Shown here piece after piece: positions 24,737-33,462 of a DNA stretch of 64,000 nt. Within the stretch, counting starts at the first letter, position 1. Each line of letters opens with the position of its first letter. The notes beneath the pieces were generated by a model. It saw only the letters and a program-made list of their open reading frames with translations. It was not told the DNA's origin and ran no database searches. This DNA is from Oceanicola sp. D3 (GTDB lineage Bacteria > Pseudomonadota > Alphaproteobacteria > Rhodobacterales > Rhodobacteraceae): contig NZ_CP040932.1 in the NCBI RefSeq assembly GCF_006351965.1, positions 992,001-1,056,000 on the forward strand. Reading direction: 5' to 3'. A program made the translations under genes and the position numbers.

Positions 24737-25639
24737 TTAGCTTTCGTGAACGGGTTTTCCGGTAAGCGCCTCATAGGCGCGGATAACAAGCGCATCATCC
24801 GCCTTGCCGTGGCCAAGGGCGCGGGCGGCGGAGAAGAGTTGCAGCGAGAGGGCGGCGAGCGGCACGGGGGCTTCAGCTTCCTTGGCCGTTTCTTCCACCA
24901 GCCCGAGATCCTTGATGAAGATATCGACGGTGGAGGTCACTTCAGGGTCGGCCTCCATCATTCGCGGCCCGCGATTGCCGAGCATCCAACTCGCTCCGGC
25001 AGAGGCCATGACGATCTCATGCAGCTTCTCCGGGTCACAGCCCGCCTTCGCGCCAAAGCTCATCAACTCGGCGGCGGCGGCAATATGCACCCCGGCCGCA
25101 AGCTGGTGCACCACCTTGTAGGTCGCGCCCATACCCGGCTCATCCCCAAGTCGGTGGAGCGTGCCAGCGGTGGCCTCCAGCACCTTTTCGGCGCGCGCGA
25201 ACGCGGCGGCAGAGCCCGAGGCCATGATGGTGAGCGTGCCCGCCTCGGCCCCGACCTGCCCGCCCGAAACCGGCGCATCAAGCAGGTGGTGGCCCATTGC
25301 GGCCAGCTCTTCGCCAATGGTGCGGGCGGCAGAGGGGGCTACGGTAGAAGAGAGCATGACGGTCGCGCCGGGAGAGAGCGCCTCGGCAGCCCCGGCCTCA
25401 AACAGCGCGGCACGGGCCTGCGCGGCGTTGACCACCATGAGGATCAGCAGCGAAGCCCCGTTGGCGGCCTCGGCAGCAGAGGCCGCAGGGGTGCCGCCCA
25501 TCTCTTTCAGCGCGTCGAGCGCAGGCTGCGCCATGTCGAACCCCGTCAGCGGAATGCCTGCCGCGAGGATGTTCTTCGCCATGCCGCGCCCCATGACGCC
25601 GAGGCCGATGATTGCCGTGCCAGTGTTCGTGTCAGTCAT
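24737..25639 (-). CDS. LtnD-like beta-hydroxyacid dehydrogenase
   Basis: A 300-residue NAD(P)-dependent hydroxyacid dehydrogenase of the 3-hydroxyisobutyrate / L-threonate dehydrogenase (LtnD) type. N-terminal GLGVMGRGMA; substrate loop LDAPVSGGQVGAEAG near residue 120; catalytic Lys in MGATYKVVHQL near residue 170. It probably oxidises a four- or five-carbon aldonic acid. Its start overlaps the stop of the transketolase C-half gene by 8 bp, so expression is coupled. Confidence 0.87.
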   Translation of the reverse strand: MTDTNTGTAIIGLGVMGRGMAKNILAAGIPLTGFDMAQPALDALKEMGGTPAASAAEAANGASLLILMVVNAAQARAALFEAGAAEALSPGATVMLSSTVAPSAARTIGEELAAMGHHLLDAPVSGGQVGAEAGTLTIMASGSAAAFARAEKVLEATAGTLHRLGDEPGMGATYKVVHQLAAGVHIAAAAELMSFGAKAGCDPEKLHEIVMASAGASWMLGNRGPRMMEADPEVTSTVDIFIKDLGLVEETAKEAEAPVPLAALSLQLFSAARALGHGKADDALVIRAYEALTGKPVHES

Positions 25640-26675
25640 TGAGCCAGCCCTTTACCCTTGTGGTGATGCTACGCACCGATAGCCCGTATTGCTCGTGAAG
25701 CGAAGGCAGCGCCCCGGCGTCGAGAAACTCATCAGGCAAGGCAACCTGCCGGAAGGGCACATGCACTTGGTTGCGGGCCAGCGCCCCGGCCACGGCCTCC
25801 CCCAGCCCACCGGTGACGGAGTGGTTCTCCGCCGTCACCACCAGCCGCCCGCCCTTGGCGGCCTCGGCGCAAATCGTGGCCTCATCCAGCGGCTTGATGG
25901 TGGGCGAATGCAGCACGGCGCAGCTCACCCCGTCCTTCTCCAGCGCGGCGGCGGCGTCGAGGCAGCGCATCGTCATGAACCCGGAGGAGATGAAGAGCAC
26001 ATCACGGCCGTCCCTTATTTCCTTGGCCTTCCCAAGCTCAAACTCATAGCCGTATTCGCCCAGCACGTTGGGCACCTTGCCGCGCAGCAGGCGCATGTAG
26101 GCCGGGCCTGGATGATCGGCCAGCGCACGGGTCGCTTGGTCGGTTTCCACCGCATCACAAGGGTCGAGCACCGTCATGTTCGGCATCCCGCGCATGATGG
26201 CGAGGTCTTCAGTGGCCTGATGGCTGGGGCCGTAGCCGGTGGTAAGGCCGGGCAGGGCGCAGACGATCTTCACCGGCAGGTTCTCCTCGGCAATCGCCAT
26301 GACGATAAAGTCATAGGCCCGGCGCGAGGCGAAGACGGCATAGGTGGTCGCAAAGGGGGTAAAGCCCTCCCGCGCCATGCCCGCTGCGGCAGACATCAGC
26401 AGCGCCTCGGCCATGCCCATCTGATAGAACCGGTCGGGGTAGGCCTCAGCAAACACATGCAGATCGGTGTATTTGCTCAGGTCGGCGGTAAGGCCAACAA
26501 TATCATCCCGGCTCTTGGCCAGATCAACGAGCGCGTGGCCAAAAGGCGCGGCGATGGTGTCGCGGCCCTCGGCATCCAGCGAGGCGATCATGGCAGAGGT
26601 GCGCGCACCGCGCTCGGCGGGCTTGGGCCGGGCAATATGCGCGGGCGTGCGGCGGGAGTTGGGGCCGATACTCAT
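25632..26675 (-). CDS. Transketolase, C-terminal subunit
   Basis: A 347-residue protein corresponding to the pyrimidine-binding and C-terminal domains of transketolase. FYQMGMAEALLMSAAAGMAREG contains the catalytic Glu that activates thiamine diphosphate; YGPSHQATEDLAIMRGMP is the conserved His-containing loop. The C-terminal domain ends near SVTGGLGEAVAGAL. It needs the N-terminal subunit encoded just upstream (start and stop overlap by 4 bp). Split transketolases often serve special sugar pathways rather than the main pentose phosphate cycle. The start chosen is ATG 26675; about 25 residues precede the domain. Confidence 0.9.
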   Translation of the reverse strand: MSIGPNSRRTPAHIARPKPAERGARTSAMIASLDAEGRDTIAAPFGHALVDLAKSRDDIVGLTADLSKYTDLHVFAEAYPDRFYQMGMAEALLMSAAAGMAREGFTPFATTYAVFASRRAYDFIVMAIAEENLPVKIVCALPGLTTGYGPSHQATEDLAIMRGMPNMTVLDPCDAVETDQATRALADHPGPAYMRLLRGKVPNVLGEYGYEFELGKAKEIRDGRDVLFISSGFMTMRCLDAAAALEKDGVSCAVLHSPTIKPLDEATICAEAAKGGRLVVTAENHSVTGGLGEAVAGALARNQVHVPFRQVALPDEFLDAGALPSLHEQYGLSVRSITTRVKGWLND

Positions 26676-27520
26676 GCGGGCTTCTCCCCGTCCAGATGGG
26701 CCAGCGCCTTGGCCCATTCCTCGGGCTCCACGCGGACGAAATGGGTAATCTCGCGCTCCTCCAGAAAGGGCACGCCCTTGCACATCTTGGTATTGCAAAT
26801 GATCGCGCGGGGCCTCGGCTCTTTCAGGTGCCGTGCCCGGTCAAACGCCGCCACAACAGCGTCAATGTCGTTGCCGTCCACCTCCTCGGCGTGCCAGCCG
26901 AAGGCCTGCCACTTGGCGGCCTCGGTGCCCGGCCCTGTTGCCAGCGCCTCCGTGGTCGGCCCGTCGGCCTGCTGGTTGTTGAAGTCGACGATGGCGATGA
27001 GGTTGTCGAGCTTCCATGCGGCGGCGCCCATCACCGCCTCCCAAGTGGAGCCCTCGCCCAACTCGCCGTCACTCAACATGTTGTAAATAAAGGCGTCGTT
27101 CTTCTTGCGCTTCAGCCCCAGCGCCATGCCCACTGCAATGCCCAGCCCGTGGCCGAGCGAGCCGCCGGTAATTTCCATCCCCGGCGTATAGGCCGCCATG
27201 CCGCTCATCGGCAGGCGCGAGTCGTCCATCCCGTAGGTCTCAATCTCGTCCTCAGGCAGAATCCCGGCCTCGATCATCGCCGCATAAAGCGCGATGGCGT
27301 AATGGCCGATGGAGAGAAGAAAGCGATCCCGCCCTTCCCAGTCGGGATCGCCGGGCCGATAGCGCATGGCATGAAAGTAAGACACCGCCAGAACGTCGGC
27401 CGCTCCCAGCGCCTGTCCGATATATCCCTGCCCCTGCACCTCGCCCATCCGCAGCGCATTGCGTCGGATGGCCCAGGCCCGGCGCGCAAGGCTCACGTTC
27501 GATCCTGCCGCATGTTCCAC
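26672..27520 (-). CDS. Transketolase, N-terminal subunit
   Basis: A 282-residue thiamine diphosphate-binding half of transketolase. GGSLGHGLGIAVGMALGLKR and the cofactor motif SDGELGEGSTWEA followed by IVDFNNQQADG (Asn ligands) are clear. With the C-half it forms an alpha2beta2-type enzyme moving two-carbon ketol units. GTG at 27518-27520 is used because AGGGAGGAG lies about 9 bases upstream. First gene of the operon and divergent from the DRL-like oxidoreductase, 179 bp apart. Confidence 0.9.
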   Translation of the reverse strand: MEHAAGSNVSLARRAWAIRRNALRMGEVQGQGYIGQALGAADVLAVSYFHAMRYRPGDPDWEGRDRFLLSIGHYAIALYAAMIEAGILPEDEIETYGMDDSRLPMSGMAAYTPGMEITGGSLGHGLGIAVGMALGLKRKKNDAFIYNMLSDGELGEGSTWEAVMGAAAWKLDNLIAIVDFNNQQADGPTTEALATGPGTEAAKWQAFGWHAEEVDGNDIDAVVAAFDRARHLKEPRPRAIICNTKMCKGVPFLEEREITHFVRVEPEEWAKALAHLDGEKPA

Positions 27521-27699
27521 TGGCCGCTCCTCCCTTTGCGCTCCGGTTCTCCAACGAGGGTTCTGGCAGGGTGCTCGACGGCAAACAACGACGTATTCTT
27601 AAACTGTGGTGAAGCCCTGCTTAATCACCGCATAGGAGAAATTGATAGATACGCCCGCGCGGGCACGCCTAGTTTGCCGCCAACACAAGGGAGTTGGAC

Positions 27700-29052
27700 A
27701 TGAACCTGTCGAGCAAGCTGGCGGCACGGGTCGCTGAAGGAAAACCGGTCCGCGTCGGGCTGATCGGGGCCGGAAAATTCGGCTCGATGATCCTCGCGCA
27801 GGCCCGGCACATCAAGGGGCTGCATGTGGTCGGCGTGGCCGATCTCGATGTGCAAAAAGCCCGCGGCTCGTTCGAGCGGGTGCATTGGCCGCGCGAGCAA
27901 TTCGCAGCCACCTCGGCACAAGATGCGCTCGCGAGTGGCCGCACATGGATCACCGAAGATGCCGCCGCGCTGGTGGCCTGCGACGAGATCGAATGCATCA
28001 TCGAGGCCACCGGCCACCCGCTTGCGGGCACCCGCCACGCGCTGGCGGCAATCGCGGCCGGCAAGCATGTGGTTATGGTCAACGTCGAGGCCGATGTGAT
28101 GGTCGGCGCGCTGCTGGCCGAAAAGGCCCGCGCGGCTGGGGTTGTCTACTCTATGGCCTATGGCGACCAACCGGCGGCAATGTGCGAGCTGGTGGATTGG
28201 GTCAACAGCTGCGGCTTCGAGCTGGTGGCGGCGGGCAAGGGGATGAACTTCTGCCCCTCCTACCGCTACTCCACCCCCGATACCGTCTGGGACTACTTCG
28301 ATTTCACCCCCGAGCAGGTGGCCTCGGGCGACTTCAATCCGAAGATGTACAATTCTTTTACCGACGGAACGAAAGCGGCCATCGAAATGGCGGCGGTCGC
28401 CAATGCCACCGGGATGGATTGCCCGGTCAACGGCCTCGCCTTCCCGCCCGCCGGGCTGCAAGACCTTGCCGAAGTGTTCAAGCCGGTGAGCGAAGGCGGG
28501 CAGCTGGAGAAAGAGGGCATCGTCGACATCGCCGCCTCTCGCGAGCCCGATGGGCGCACCGTGCTGAACAACATCCAATACGGCATGTTCGTCACCTTCC
28601 GCGCCCCCAATGAATACACCCGCCAGTGCTTCAACCAATACGGGCTGATGACCGACAAGAGCGGTTGGTATGGCTCGATGTGGCGGCCCTTCCACCTCAT
28701 CGGGCTGGAAACGGCGGTGTCGGTGCTATCGGCCTGCCTGCGGCACGAGCCAACCGGGGAGTCCCGCCTGTTCCGGGCCGATGCGGTGGCAACGGCCAAG
28801 GGCGCGTTTGAGGCGGGCGACTATCTCGATGGCGAGGGCGGCTTCAAGGTTTGGGCCAAGGCCATTCCGGCGCGCGAGTCAGTCGCGCTCAACGCCCTGC
28901 CCATCGGCCTTGCGCATCACGTGAGGCTCAAGCGCTCGGTCCGCCGCGATCAGGTGGTGAGCCTCGATGATGTTGATATCGTTGACGATCTCGACATTCA
29001 CAGCCTGCGGCAAGAGCAACGCCGCCTGCTCTCGCAGGGGGCAGGGGGCTAA
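27700..29052 (+). CDS. DXR-like (DRL) / homoserine dehydrogenase-like oxidoreductase with SAF domain
   Basis: A 450-residue protein. The Rossmann domain starts VRVGLIGAGKFGSMI near residue 20; then IIEATGHP, GKHVVMVNVEADVMVG near residue 128, GDQPAAMCELVDWV and AAGKGMNF; a C-terminal SAF-like region ends KAIPARESVALNALP. This layout matches the family that includes Brucella DRL, an alternative 1-deoxyxylulose-5-phosphate reductoisomerase, and homoserine-dehydrogenase-like proteins. Whether it acts on DXP, another ketose phosphate or a sugar acid is unknown. The ATG at 27700 follows AAGGGAG. Divergent from the split transketolase operon. Confidence 0.82.
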   Translation: MNLSSKLAARVAEGKPVRVGLIGAGKFGSMILAQARHIKGLHVVGVADLDVQKARGSFERVHWPREQFAATSAQDALASGRTWITEDAAALVACDEIECIIEATGHPLAGTRHALAAIAAGKHVVMVNVEADVMVGALLAEKARAAGVVYSMAYGDQPAAMCELVDWVNSCGFELVAAGKGMNFCPSYRYSTPDTVWDYFDFTPEQVASGDFNPKMYNSFTDGTKAAIEMAAVANATGMDCPVNGLAFPPAGLQDLAEVFKPVSEGGQLEKEGIVDIAASREPDGRTVLNNIQYGMFVTFRAPNEYTRQCFNQYGLMTDKSGWYGSMWRPFHLIGLETAVSVLSACLRHEPTGESRLFRADAVATAKGAFEAGDYLDGEGGFKVWAKAIPARESVALNALPIGLAHHVRLKRSVRRDQVVSLDDVDIVDDLDIHSLRQEQRRLLSQGAGG

Positions 29053-29075
29053 ATCAGCCTCGCCCGCAAACGGGC

Positions 29076-30119
29076 CTAGGCCTCTCCCGGTGCGGCGGTG
29101 CTCTGACGGGCCACCAATTCAACGCCAACCATCTCGACGCAGCTGCCATCATCGGCTGCAAGCGGGTCGTTCGTGGCTGCGATCCGCTCCAGCAGCAGCC
29201 GCGCAGCCCGTGCCCCAAGGGCATGCCGGTCCTGCCGGATGGTGGTGAGCGCAGGGGTATAGACCTTGCTGAGATCAATATCATCGAACCCCACCACCGA
29301 AATATCCTCCGGCACCCGCACGCCCGCCGCCATCAGCGTCGACATCAGCGCAAAGGCCACCTGATCGGAGGCGCAGAACACAGCCGAGGGGCGCTCCTTC
29401 ATGGCAATGATCCGCTGCGCGGCCTCCCGGCCCGAGGCCAGCGAGAAGTCCCCCCGGATGATCCAGTCGTCCCGGCTGGGCAGGCCAAGCCGCGCGCGCT
29501 CTGCCAGCATTCCCGCGCGCCGCGCCTTGGTCAGCACGTTGCCCGCCGGTCCGGTCACATGGGCAATGTCGCGATGGCCAAGATCATAGAGGTGCTGCAC
29601 CGCCAGCCGTGCGCCCGCCTCATTGTCGGAGCGCACAGAGGGCAGGGTGGCCCCATCGACCCATTCGCAGGCAAAAACGATCCGGTCAGCCACGCCCGCT
29701 GCATCAAAGGCGGCAAGATCGCTCCGGGCCAACCCGCCATCGAGCGAAATCATCCCGTCGATCCGCCCGTCGAGGAAGTACCCGGCAAGTTCCCGCCCGC
29801 CGGATTCACCGCTCGCGGTATCGGCAATGAGCACCGAGGTATCGCTGCCCGCAAAACTCTCTGAGATCGCTGCAAGGATCGTGCTGAAAAAGGGGTTGCC
29901 GAGGTTGGGCACCAGCACCAGCACCGCCCCCGCCCGCTGCATCCGCAGGTTCCGCGCGGCGTGGTTCACCCGGTAGCCGGTGATTCGCACCGCATCTTCA
30001 ACCGCCTTGCGTGTGCTTTCAGTCAGCAGATCGGGATTCGATAGCGCCCGGCTCACCGTCGCGGTGGAAACCCCGGCAGCCCGTGCAACATCCCGAATTC
30101 TGACCGTTTTTTGAGCCAT
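29076..30119 (-). CDS. LacI family transcriptional regulator
   Basis: A 347-residue LacI-type regulator. The DNA-binding domain opens VRIRDVARAAGVSTATVSRALSNP, with the hinge segment VNHAARNLRM; the periplasmic-binding-like effector domain contains LVPNLGNPFFSTI, RIDGMISLDGG and VVGFDDIDLSKVYTPALTTI. Divergent from the sugar ABC/GH43 operon and almost certainly its repressor, with two matching operators in the 203-bp gap. The inducer is likely a xylose- or arabinose-containing sugar taken up by that transporter. Confidence 0.93.
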   Translation of the reverse strand: MAQKTVRIRDVARAAGVSTATVSRALSNPDLLTESTRKAVEDAVRITGYRVNHAARNLRMQRAGAVLVLVPNLGNPFFSTILAAISESFAGSDTSVLIADTASGESGGRELAGYFLDGRIDGMISLDGGLARSDLAAFDAAGVADRIVFACEWVDGATLPSVRSDNEAGARLAVQHLYDLGHRDIAHVTGPAGNVLTKARRAGMLAERARLGLPSRDDWIIRGDFSLASGREAAQRIIAMKERPSAVFCASDQVAFALMSTLMAAGVRVPEDISVVGFDDIDLSKVYTPALTTIRQDRHALGARAARLLLERIAATNDPLAADDGSCVEMVGVELVARQSTAAPGEA

Positions 30120-30165
30120 CGAATTAAATCCCTCGCGTCGCAGTCGTTTAGCGATGAACCCGCGC

Positions 30166-30194
30166 TTGACAAGGGCGGCTCTGGGCGAAAATAT
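30166..30194 (+). promoter_or_regulatory. Sigma-70-type promoter of the sugar uptake operon
   Basis: A perfect TTGACA at 30166-30171, a 17-bp spacer and an AAATAT element at 30189-30194 precede the first LacI operator. The -10 box is weak, but the spacing and the operator over the expected start point support it. Confidence 0.5.
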
Positions 30195-30195
30195 C

Positions 30196-30213
30196 CATGT
30201 AATCGTTTACATG
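30196..30213. promoter_or_regulatory. LacI-family operator O1
   Basis: CATGTAATCGTTTACATG is an 18-bp near-perfect palindrome with the central CG of LacI/GalR operators. It overlaps the expected transcription start of the ABC operon. Its centre is 43 bp, about four helical turns, from O2. Confidence 0.75.
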
Positions 30214-30240
30214 CAAGCGCGGGGCACAAAGCTCTGAACG

Positions 30241-30254
30241 TGTAAACGATTACA
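30241..30254. promoter_or_regulatory. LacI-family operator O2
   Basis: TGTAAACGATTACA is the inverted equivalent of the O1 core (TGTAATCGTTTACA), lying between O1 and the first gene of the operon. Phased pairs of this kind fit cooperative binding by a LacI-type dimer or tetramer. Confidence 0.75.
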
Positions 30255-30322
30255 AGCGCCGAAGAGGACGGCGCGTGACAGACATGGGCCGCCGGAAGGC
30301 AAGGCCCGCAGGGAGGAATAAA

Positions 30323-31555
30323 ATGACGTTTCGCACCATCCTGATGGCGGGCACGGCGCTTTGCGCGGGTTCCGCTCTTTCTGCTGCCGATCTGGAGGTC
30401 ACCCATTGGTGGACCTCGGGCGGCGAGGCGGCTGCCGTGCAGCAGTTTGCCACCGAGTTTGAAGGCCAGACCGAGCACAAATGGGTCGACGGCGCGATTG
30501 CCGGCGGCGGCGGCACCGCCCGCCCGGTGATGGTCAGCCGGATCATCGGCGGCGACCCGATGGGCGCCTTCCAGTTCAACCACGGTCGGCAGGCCGAAGA
30601 GTTGATCGAGGCCGGTCTCCTGCGCGACATGACCCACGTGGCCGAGGCCGAGGGCTGGATGGACATCGTGAACCCGCCGTCGCTGCTGGAGTCCTGCACC
30701 GTCGATGGCAAGATCTACTGCGCCCCGGTCAATATCCACTCCTGGCAGTGGCTCTGGCTCTCCAACGGCGCTTTTGAGAAGGCCGGTGTGGACGTGCCAA
30801 CCAACTGGGACGAGTTCGTGGCCGCCGCACCGGCGCTGCGCGAAGCGGGTATCCAGCCGATGGCGCTGGGCGGTCAGCCTTGGCAATCGTCGGGCGCGTT
30901 CAACGTGCTGATGGCCACGCTGGCCGGGCCGGATGTGCTGCAACAGGTCTACGGCGAGGGCGATGCCGAAATGGCGGCGGGTGAAGAGCTCGCGCGCGTG
31001 TTCCAGGCCGCCGAAGACATGCGCGGCATGGTCGAAGGCTCCAACGTGCAAGACTGGAACCAAGCGACCAACCTTGTCATCACCGATGCCGCAGGCGGCC
31101 AGATCATGGGCGACTGGGCGCAGGGTGAGTTTGCCGTGGCCGGTGAGGTTGCGGGCGAAGATTACACCTGCCTGCCCGGCCTTGGCGTGATCGAGGTGCT
31201 TTCGACCGGCGGCGATGCCTTCTACTTCCCCGAAACCGGCGATGCCGAGACCGAAGCCGCGCAGGATGCCTTGGCAGCAACGCTGCTGAAGCCCGAAACG
31301 CAGGTGGCCTTCAACCTCAAGAAAGGCTCTCTGCCGATCCGGGGTGATGTGGACCTCGCCAATGCCAACGACTGCATGAAGAAAGGTCTCCAGCTGCTCG
31401 CCGACGGCAAAACCATGCCCGACGTGAACCAGCTGAACACCGAAGACACCAACAACCAGCTGAACGACCTCTTCGTCCAGTTTTTCCAGGATCCGTCGAT
31501 CAGCGCCGCCGATGCTCAGGCCCGCTTTGTCGACATCGTGGCGAACAAGGACTGA
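30323..31555 (+). CDS. Sugar ABC transporter substrate-binding protein
   Basis: A 410-residue extracellular solute-binding protein (family 1, COG1653 style). Signal peptide MTFRTILMAGTALCAGSALSA; mature protein begins ADLEVTHWWTSGGEAAAV. Aromatic residues (HSWQWLW, GGQPWQSSG, GDWAQGEF) would stack on sugar rings. AGGGAGGA precedes the ATG at 30323. First gene of the LacI-controlled operon; the linked GH43 enzyme suggests xylo- or arabino-oligosaccharides. A GC-rich hairpin separates it from the permease genes. Confidence 0.92.
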   Translation: MTFRTILMAGTALCAGSALSAADLEVTHWWTSGGEAAAVQQFATEFEGQTEHKWVDGAIAGGGGTARPVMVSRIIGGDPMGAFQFNHGRQAEELIEAGLLRDMTHVAEAEGWMDIVNPPSLLESCTVDGKIYCAPVNIHSWQWLWLSNGAFEKAGVDVPTNWDEFVAAAPALREAGIQPMALGGQPWQSSGAFNVLMATLAGPDVLQQVYGEGDAEMAAGEELARVFQAAEDMRGMVEGSNVQDWNQATNLVITDAAGGQIMGDWAQGEFAVAGEVAGEDYTCLPGLGVIEVLSTGGDAFYFPETGDAETEAAQDALAATLLKPETQVAFNLKKGSLPIRGDVDLANANDCMKKGLQLLADGKTMPDVNQLNTEDTNNQLNDLFVQFFQDPSISAADAQARFVDIVANKD

Positions 31556-31569
31556 TACGGCGTCCACCC

Positions 31570-31599
31570 GGGGCCGGGCTGCGCAAGCGGCCCGGCCCC
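31570..31599 (+). promoter_or_regulatory. Hairpin between binding-protein and permease genes
   Basis: GGGGCCGGGC (31570-31579) pairs perfectly with GCCCGGCCCC (31590-31599), 14 bp after the binding-protein stop. No T-run follows. Probably stabilises the upstream mRNA or attenuates read-through to the permeases. Confidence 0.6.
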
Positions 31600-31634
31600 T
31601 TGGCTGAAACCGACCAGCGCGAGAGGGGAGCGTT

Positions 31635-32525
31635 ATGGCCTCGGCCCGCCCGTTAGGGCTCTTTCGAAACATAAACGCCAAGATCGCCGCCATCCCGATG
31701 GTGCTGACGGCGCTCGTCGTCTTCACCGGCGGCACGATCTGGACGGTGGTGTATTCCTTCACCAATTCCAAGCTGCTGCCCCGCGAGAAATGGGTGGGTT
31801 TGCAGCAATACGAGCGCCTCTGGGGCACCGAGCGCTGGAACGTGGCAATCGAAAACCTGCTGATCTACGGCGCCTGCATGGTGGTGTTCTCGCTGGTGAT
31901 CGGCTTCGTGCTGGCGGCTCTGCTCGACCAGAAAATCCGGTTCGAAAACACCTTCCGCACCATCCTGCTCTACCCCTTCGCTCTCTCCTTCATCGTCACC
32001 GGCCTTGTCTGGCAATGGCTCCTCAACCCCGATTTCGGCATCCAGTCGGTGATCCGGGCAATGGGCTGGGAGAGCTTCGATTTCGACCCGCTCTACAACG
32101 CCGACATCGTCATCTACGGCGTGCTCATCGCCGGGCTCTGGCAGGGCACCGGCCTTGTGATGTGCCTGATGCTCGCGGGCCTGCGCGGCATCGACCAAGA
32201 AATCTGGAAGGCCGCGCGGGTAGATGGGATCCCGATGTGGAAAACCTACATCTTCATCGTCATCCCAATGATGCGCCCGGTCTTCATCACCACCCTCGTC
32301 ATCATCGCCTCCGGCATCGTGCGCCTCTACGACCTGATCGTGGCGCAAACCGGCGGCGGCCCCGGCATCGCCTCGGATGTGCCCGCCAAATACGTCTATG
32401 ATTACATGTTCCAAGGCCAAAACCTCGGTCAGGGTTTTGCCGCCTCCACCATGATGCTGCTCGCCGTGCTGGTGGTGATCATCCCCTGGGCCTATCTCGA
32501 ATTTGGAGGGAAGAAGCGTGTCTAA
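31635..32525 (+). CDS. Sugar ABC transporter permease (MalF/UgpA type)
   Basis: A 296-residue permease with six predicted helices and the EAA loop EIWKAARVDGIPMWKTYIFIVIPMM near residue 195, which contacts the ATPase. Begins after GAGAGGGGAGCG at 31635. Acts with the second permease and the UgpC-type ATPase to import the sugar delivered by the binding protein. Its TAA overlaps the GTG start of the next gene. Confidence 0.92.
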   Translation: MASARPLGLFRNINAKIAAIPMVLTALVVFTGGTIWTVVYSFTNSKLLPREKWVGLQQYERLWGTERWNVAIENLLIYGACMVVFSLVIGFVLAALLDQKIRFENTFRTILLYPFALSFIVTGLVWQWLLNPDFGIQSVIRAMGWESFDFDPLYNADIVIYGVLIAGLWQGTGLVMCLMLAGLRGIDQEIWKAARVDGIPMWKTYIFIVIPMMRPVFITTLVIIASGIVRLYDLIVAQTGGGPGIASDVPAKYVYDYMFQGQNLGQGFAASTMMLLAVLVVIIPWAYLEFGGKKRV

Positions 32526-33459
32526 CCCCGCAACCCTCTCCGCCACCGTGTCCGGGGCCGATGCCGCCGCGCCCGCGCTCTCCGGCCCCCGTGGCCCCAA
32601 GCCGCGCCGCCGCTTCTCGCGCCGCAACATCTTCATCTACGGCACGCTGATCGTCGTGGCGCTCTACTACCTGCTGCCGCTCTGGGTGATGGTGGTGACC
32701 TCGCTGAAGGGGATGCCCGAAATTCGCCTCGGCAACATCTTCGCCCCGCCGGTCGAAATCACCTTCGAGCCCTGGGTGAAGGCCTGGGCCGAGGCCTGCA
32801 CCGGCCTCAACTGCGACGGGCTTTCACGCGGGTTCTGGAACTCGGTGCGCATCACGGTGCCTTCCGTGTTCCTCTCCATCCTCATCGCCTCGGTCAACGG
32901 CTACGCGCTCGCCAACTGGCGGTTCAAGGGGGCGGATATCTTCTTCACCATCCTGATCTTCGGGGCCTTTATCCCCTATCAGGTCATGCTCTACCCCATC
33001 GTCATCATCCTGCGCGAAATCGGCCTCTACGGCTCGCTCACCGGGCTGGTGCTGGTGCACTCCGTCTTCGGCATGCCGATCCTCACGCTGCTCTTCCGCA
33101 ACTATTTCACCTCGCTGCCCGAAGAGCTGTTCAAGGCCGCGCGGGTCGATGGGGCGGGATTCTGGCAGATCTACCTGCAAATCATGCTGCCGATGAGCCT
33201 ACCGATCTTCGTTGTCGCGATGATCCTGCAAGTCACCGGCATCTGGAACGACTTCCTCTTCGGCGTCGTCTACACCAAGCCAGACCTCTACCCGATGACC
33301 GTGCAACTCAACAACATCGTCAACTCGGTGCAGGGCGTGAAGGAATACAACGTCAACATGGCGGCAACCCTTCTCACCGGTCTGGTGCCCCTCGTCATCT
33401 ACTTCATCTCCGGAAAACTCTTCGTGCGCGGCATCGCCGCTGGCGCGGTCAAAGGCTGA
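32518..33459 (+). CDS. Sugar ABC transporter permease (MalG/UgpE type)
   Basis: A 313-residue permease. About 40 polar residues rich in Pro/Arg precede the first helix (NIFIYGTLIVVALYYLLPLW). The EAA loop is ELFKAARVDGAGFWQIYLQIMLPMS near residue 210. The GTG at 32518 is used because TGGAGGGAAGA precedes it and it overlaps the previous stop. The protein ends in a typical FVRGIAAGAVKG segment. Confidence 0.92.
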   Translation: MSNPATLSATVSGADAAAPALSGPRGPKPRRRFSRRNIFIYGTLIVVALYYLLPLWVMVVTSLKGMPEIRLGNIFAPPVEITFEPWVKAWAEACTGLNCDGLSRGFWNSVRITVPSVFLSILIASVNGYALANWRFKGADIFFTILIFGAFIPYQVMLYPIVIILREIGLYGSLTGLVLVHSVFGMPILTLLFRNYFTSLPEELFKAARVDGAGFWQIYLQIMLPMSLPIFVVAMILQVTGIWNDFLFGVVYTKPDLYPMTVQLNNIVNSVQGVKEYNVNMAATLLTGLVPLVIYFISGKLFVRGIAAGAVKG

Positions 33460-33462
33460 GGC

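Noticed and set aside
23516-27086. Large plus-strand frames (708 and 465 codons) across the SDR, LtnD-like and transketolase genes
   Set aside because: They overlap well-supported minus-strand enzymes with intact active sites and carry no domain of their own.
27521-27699. A GntR-type TTTGGTATACCAAA site in the transketolase/DRL divergent gap
   Set aside because: No match is present; only an irregular GGTGA/TCACC repeat was seen, so this locus is not placed in the GntR regulon.
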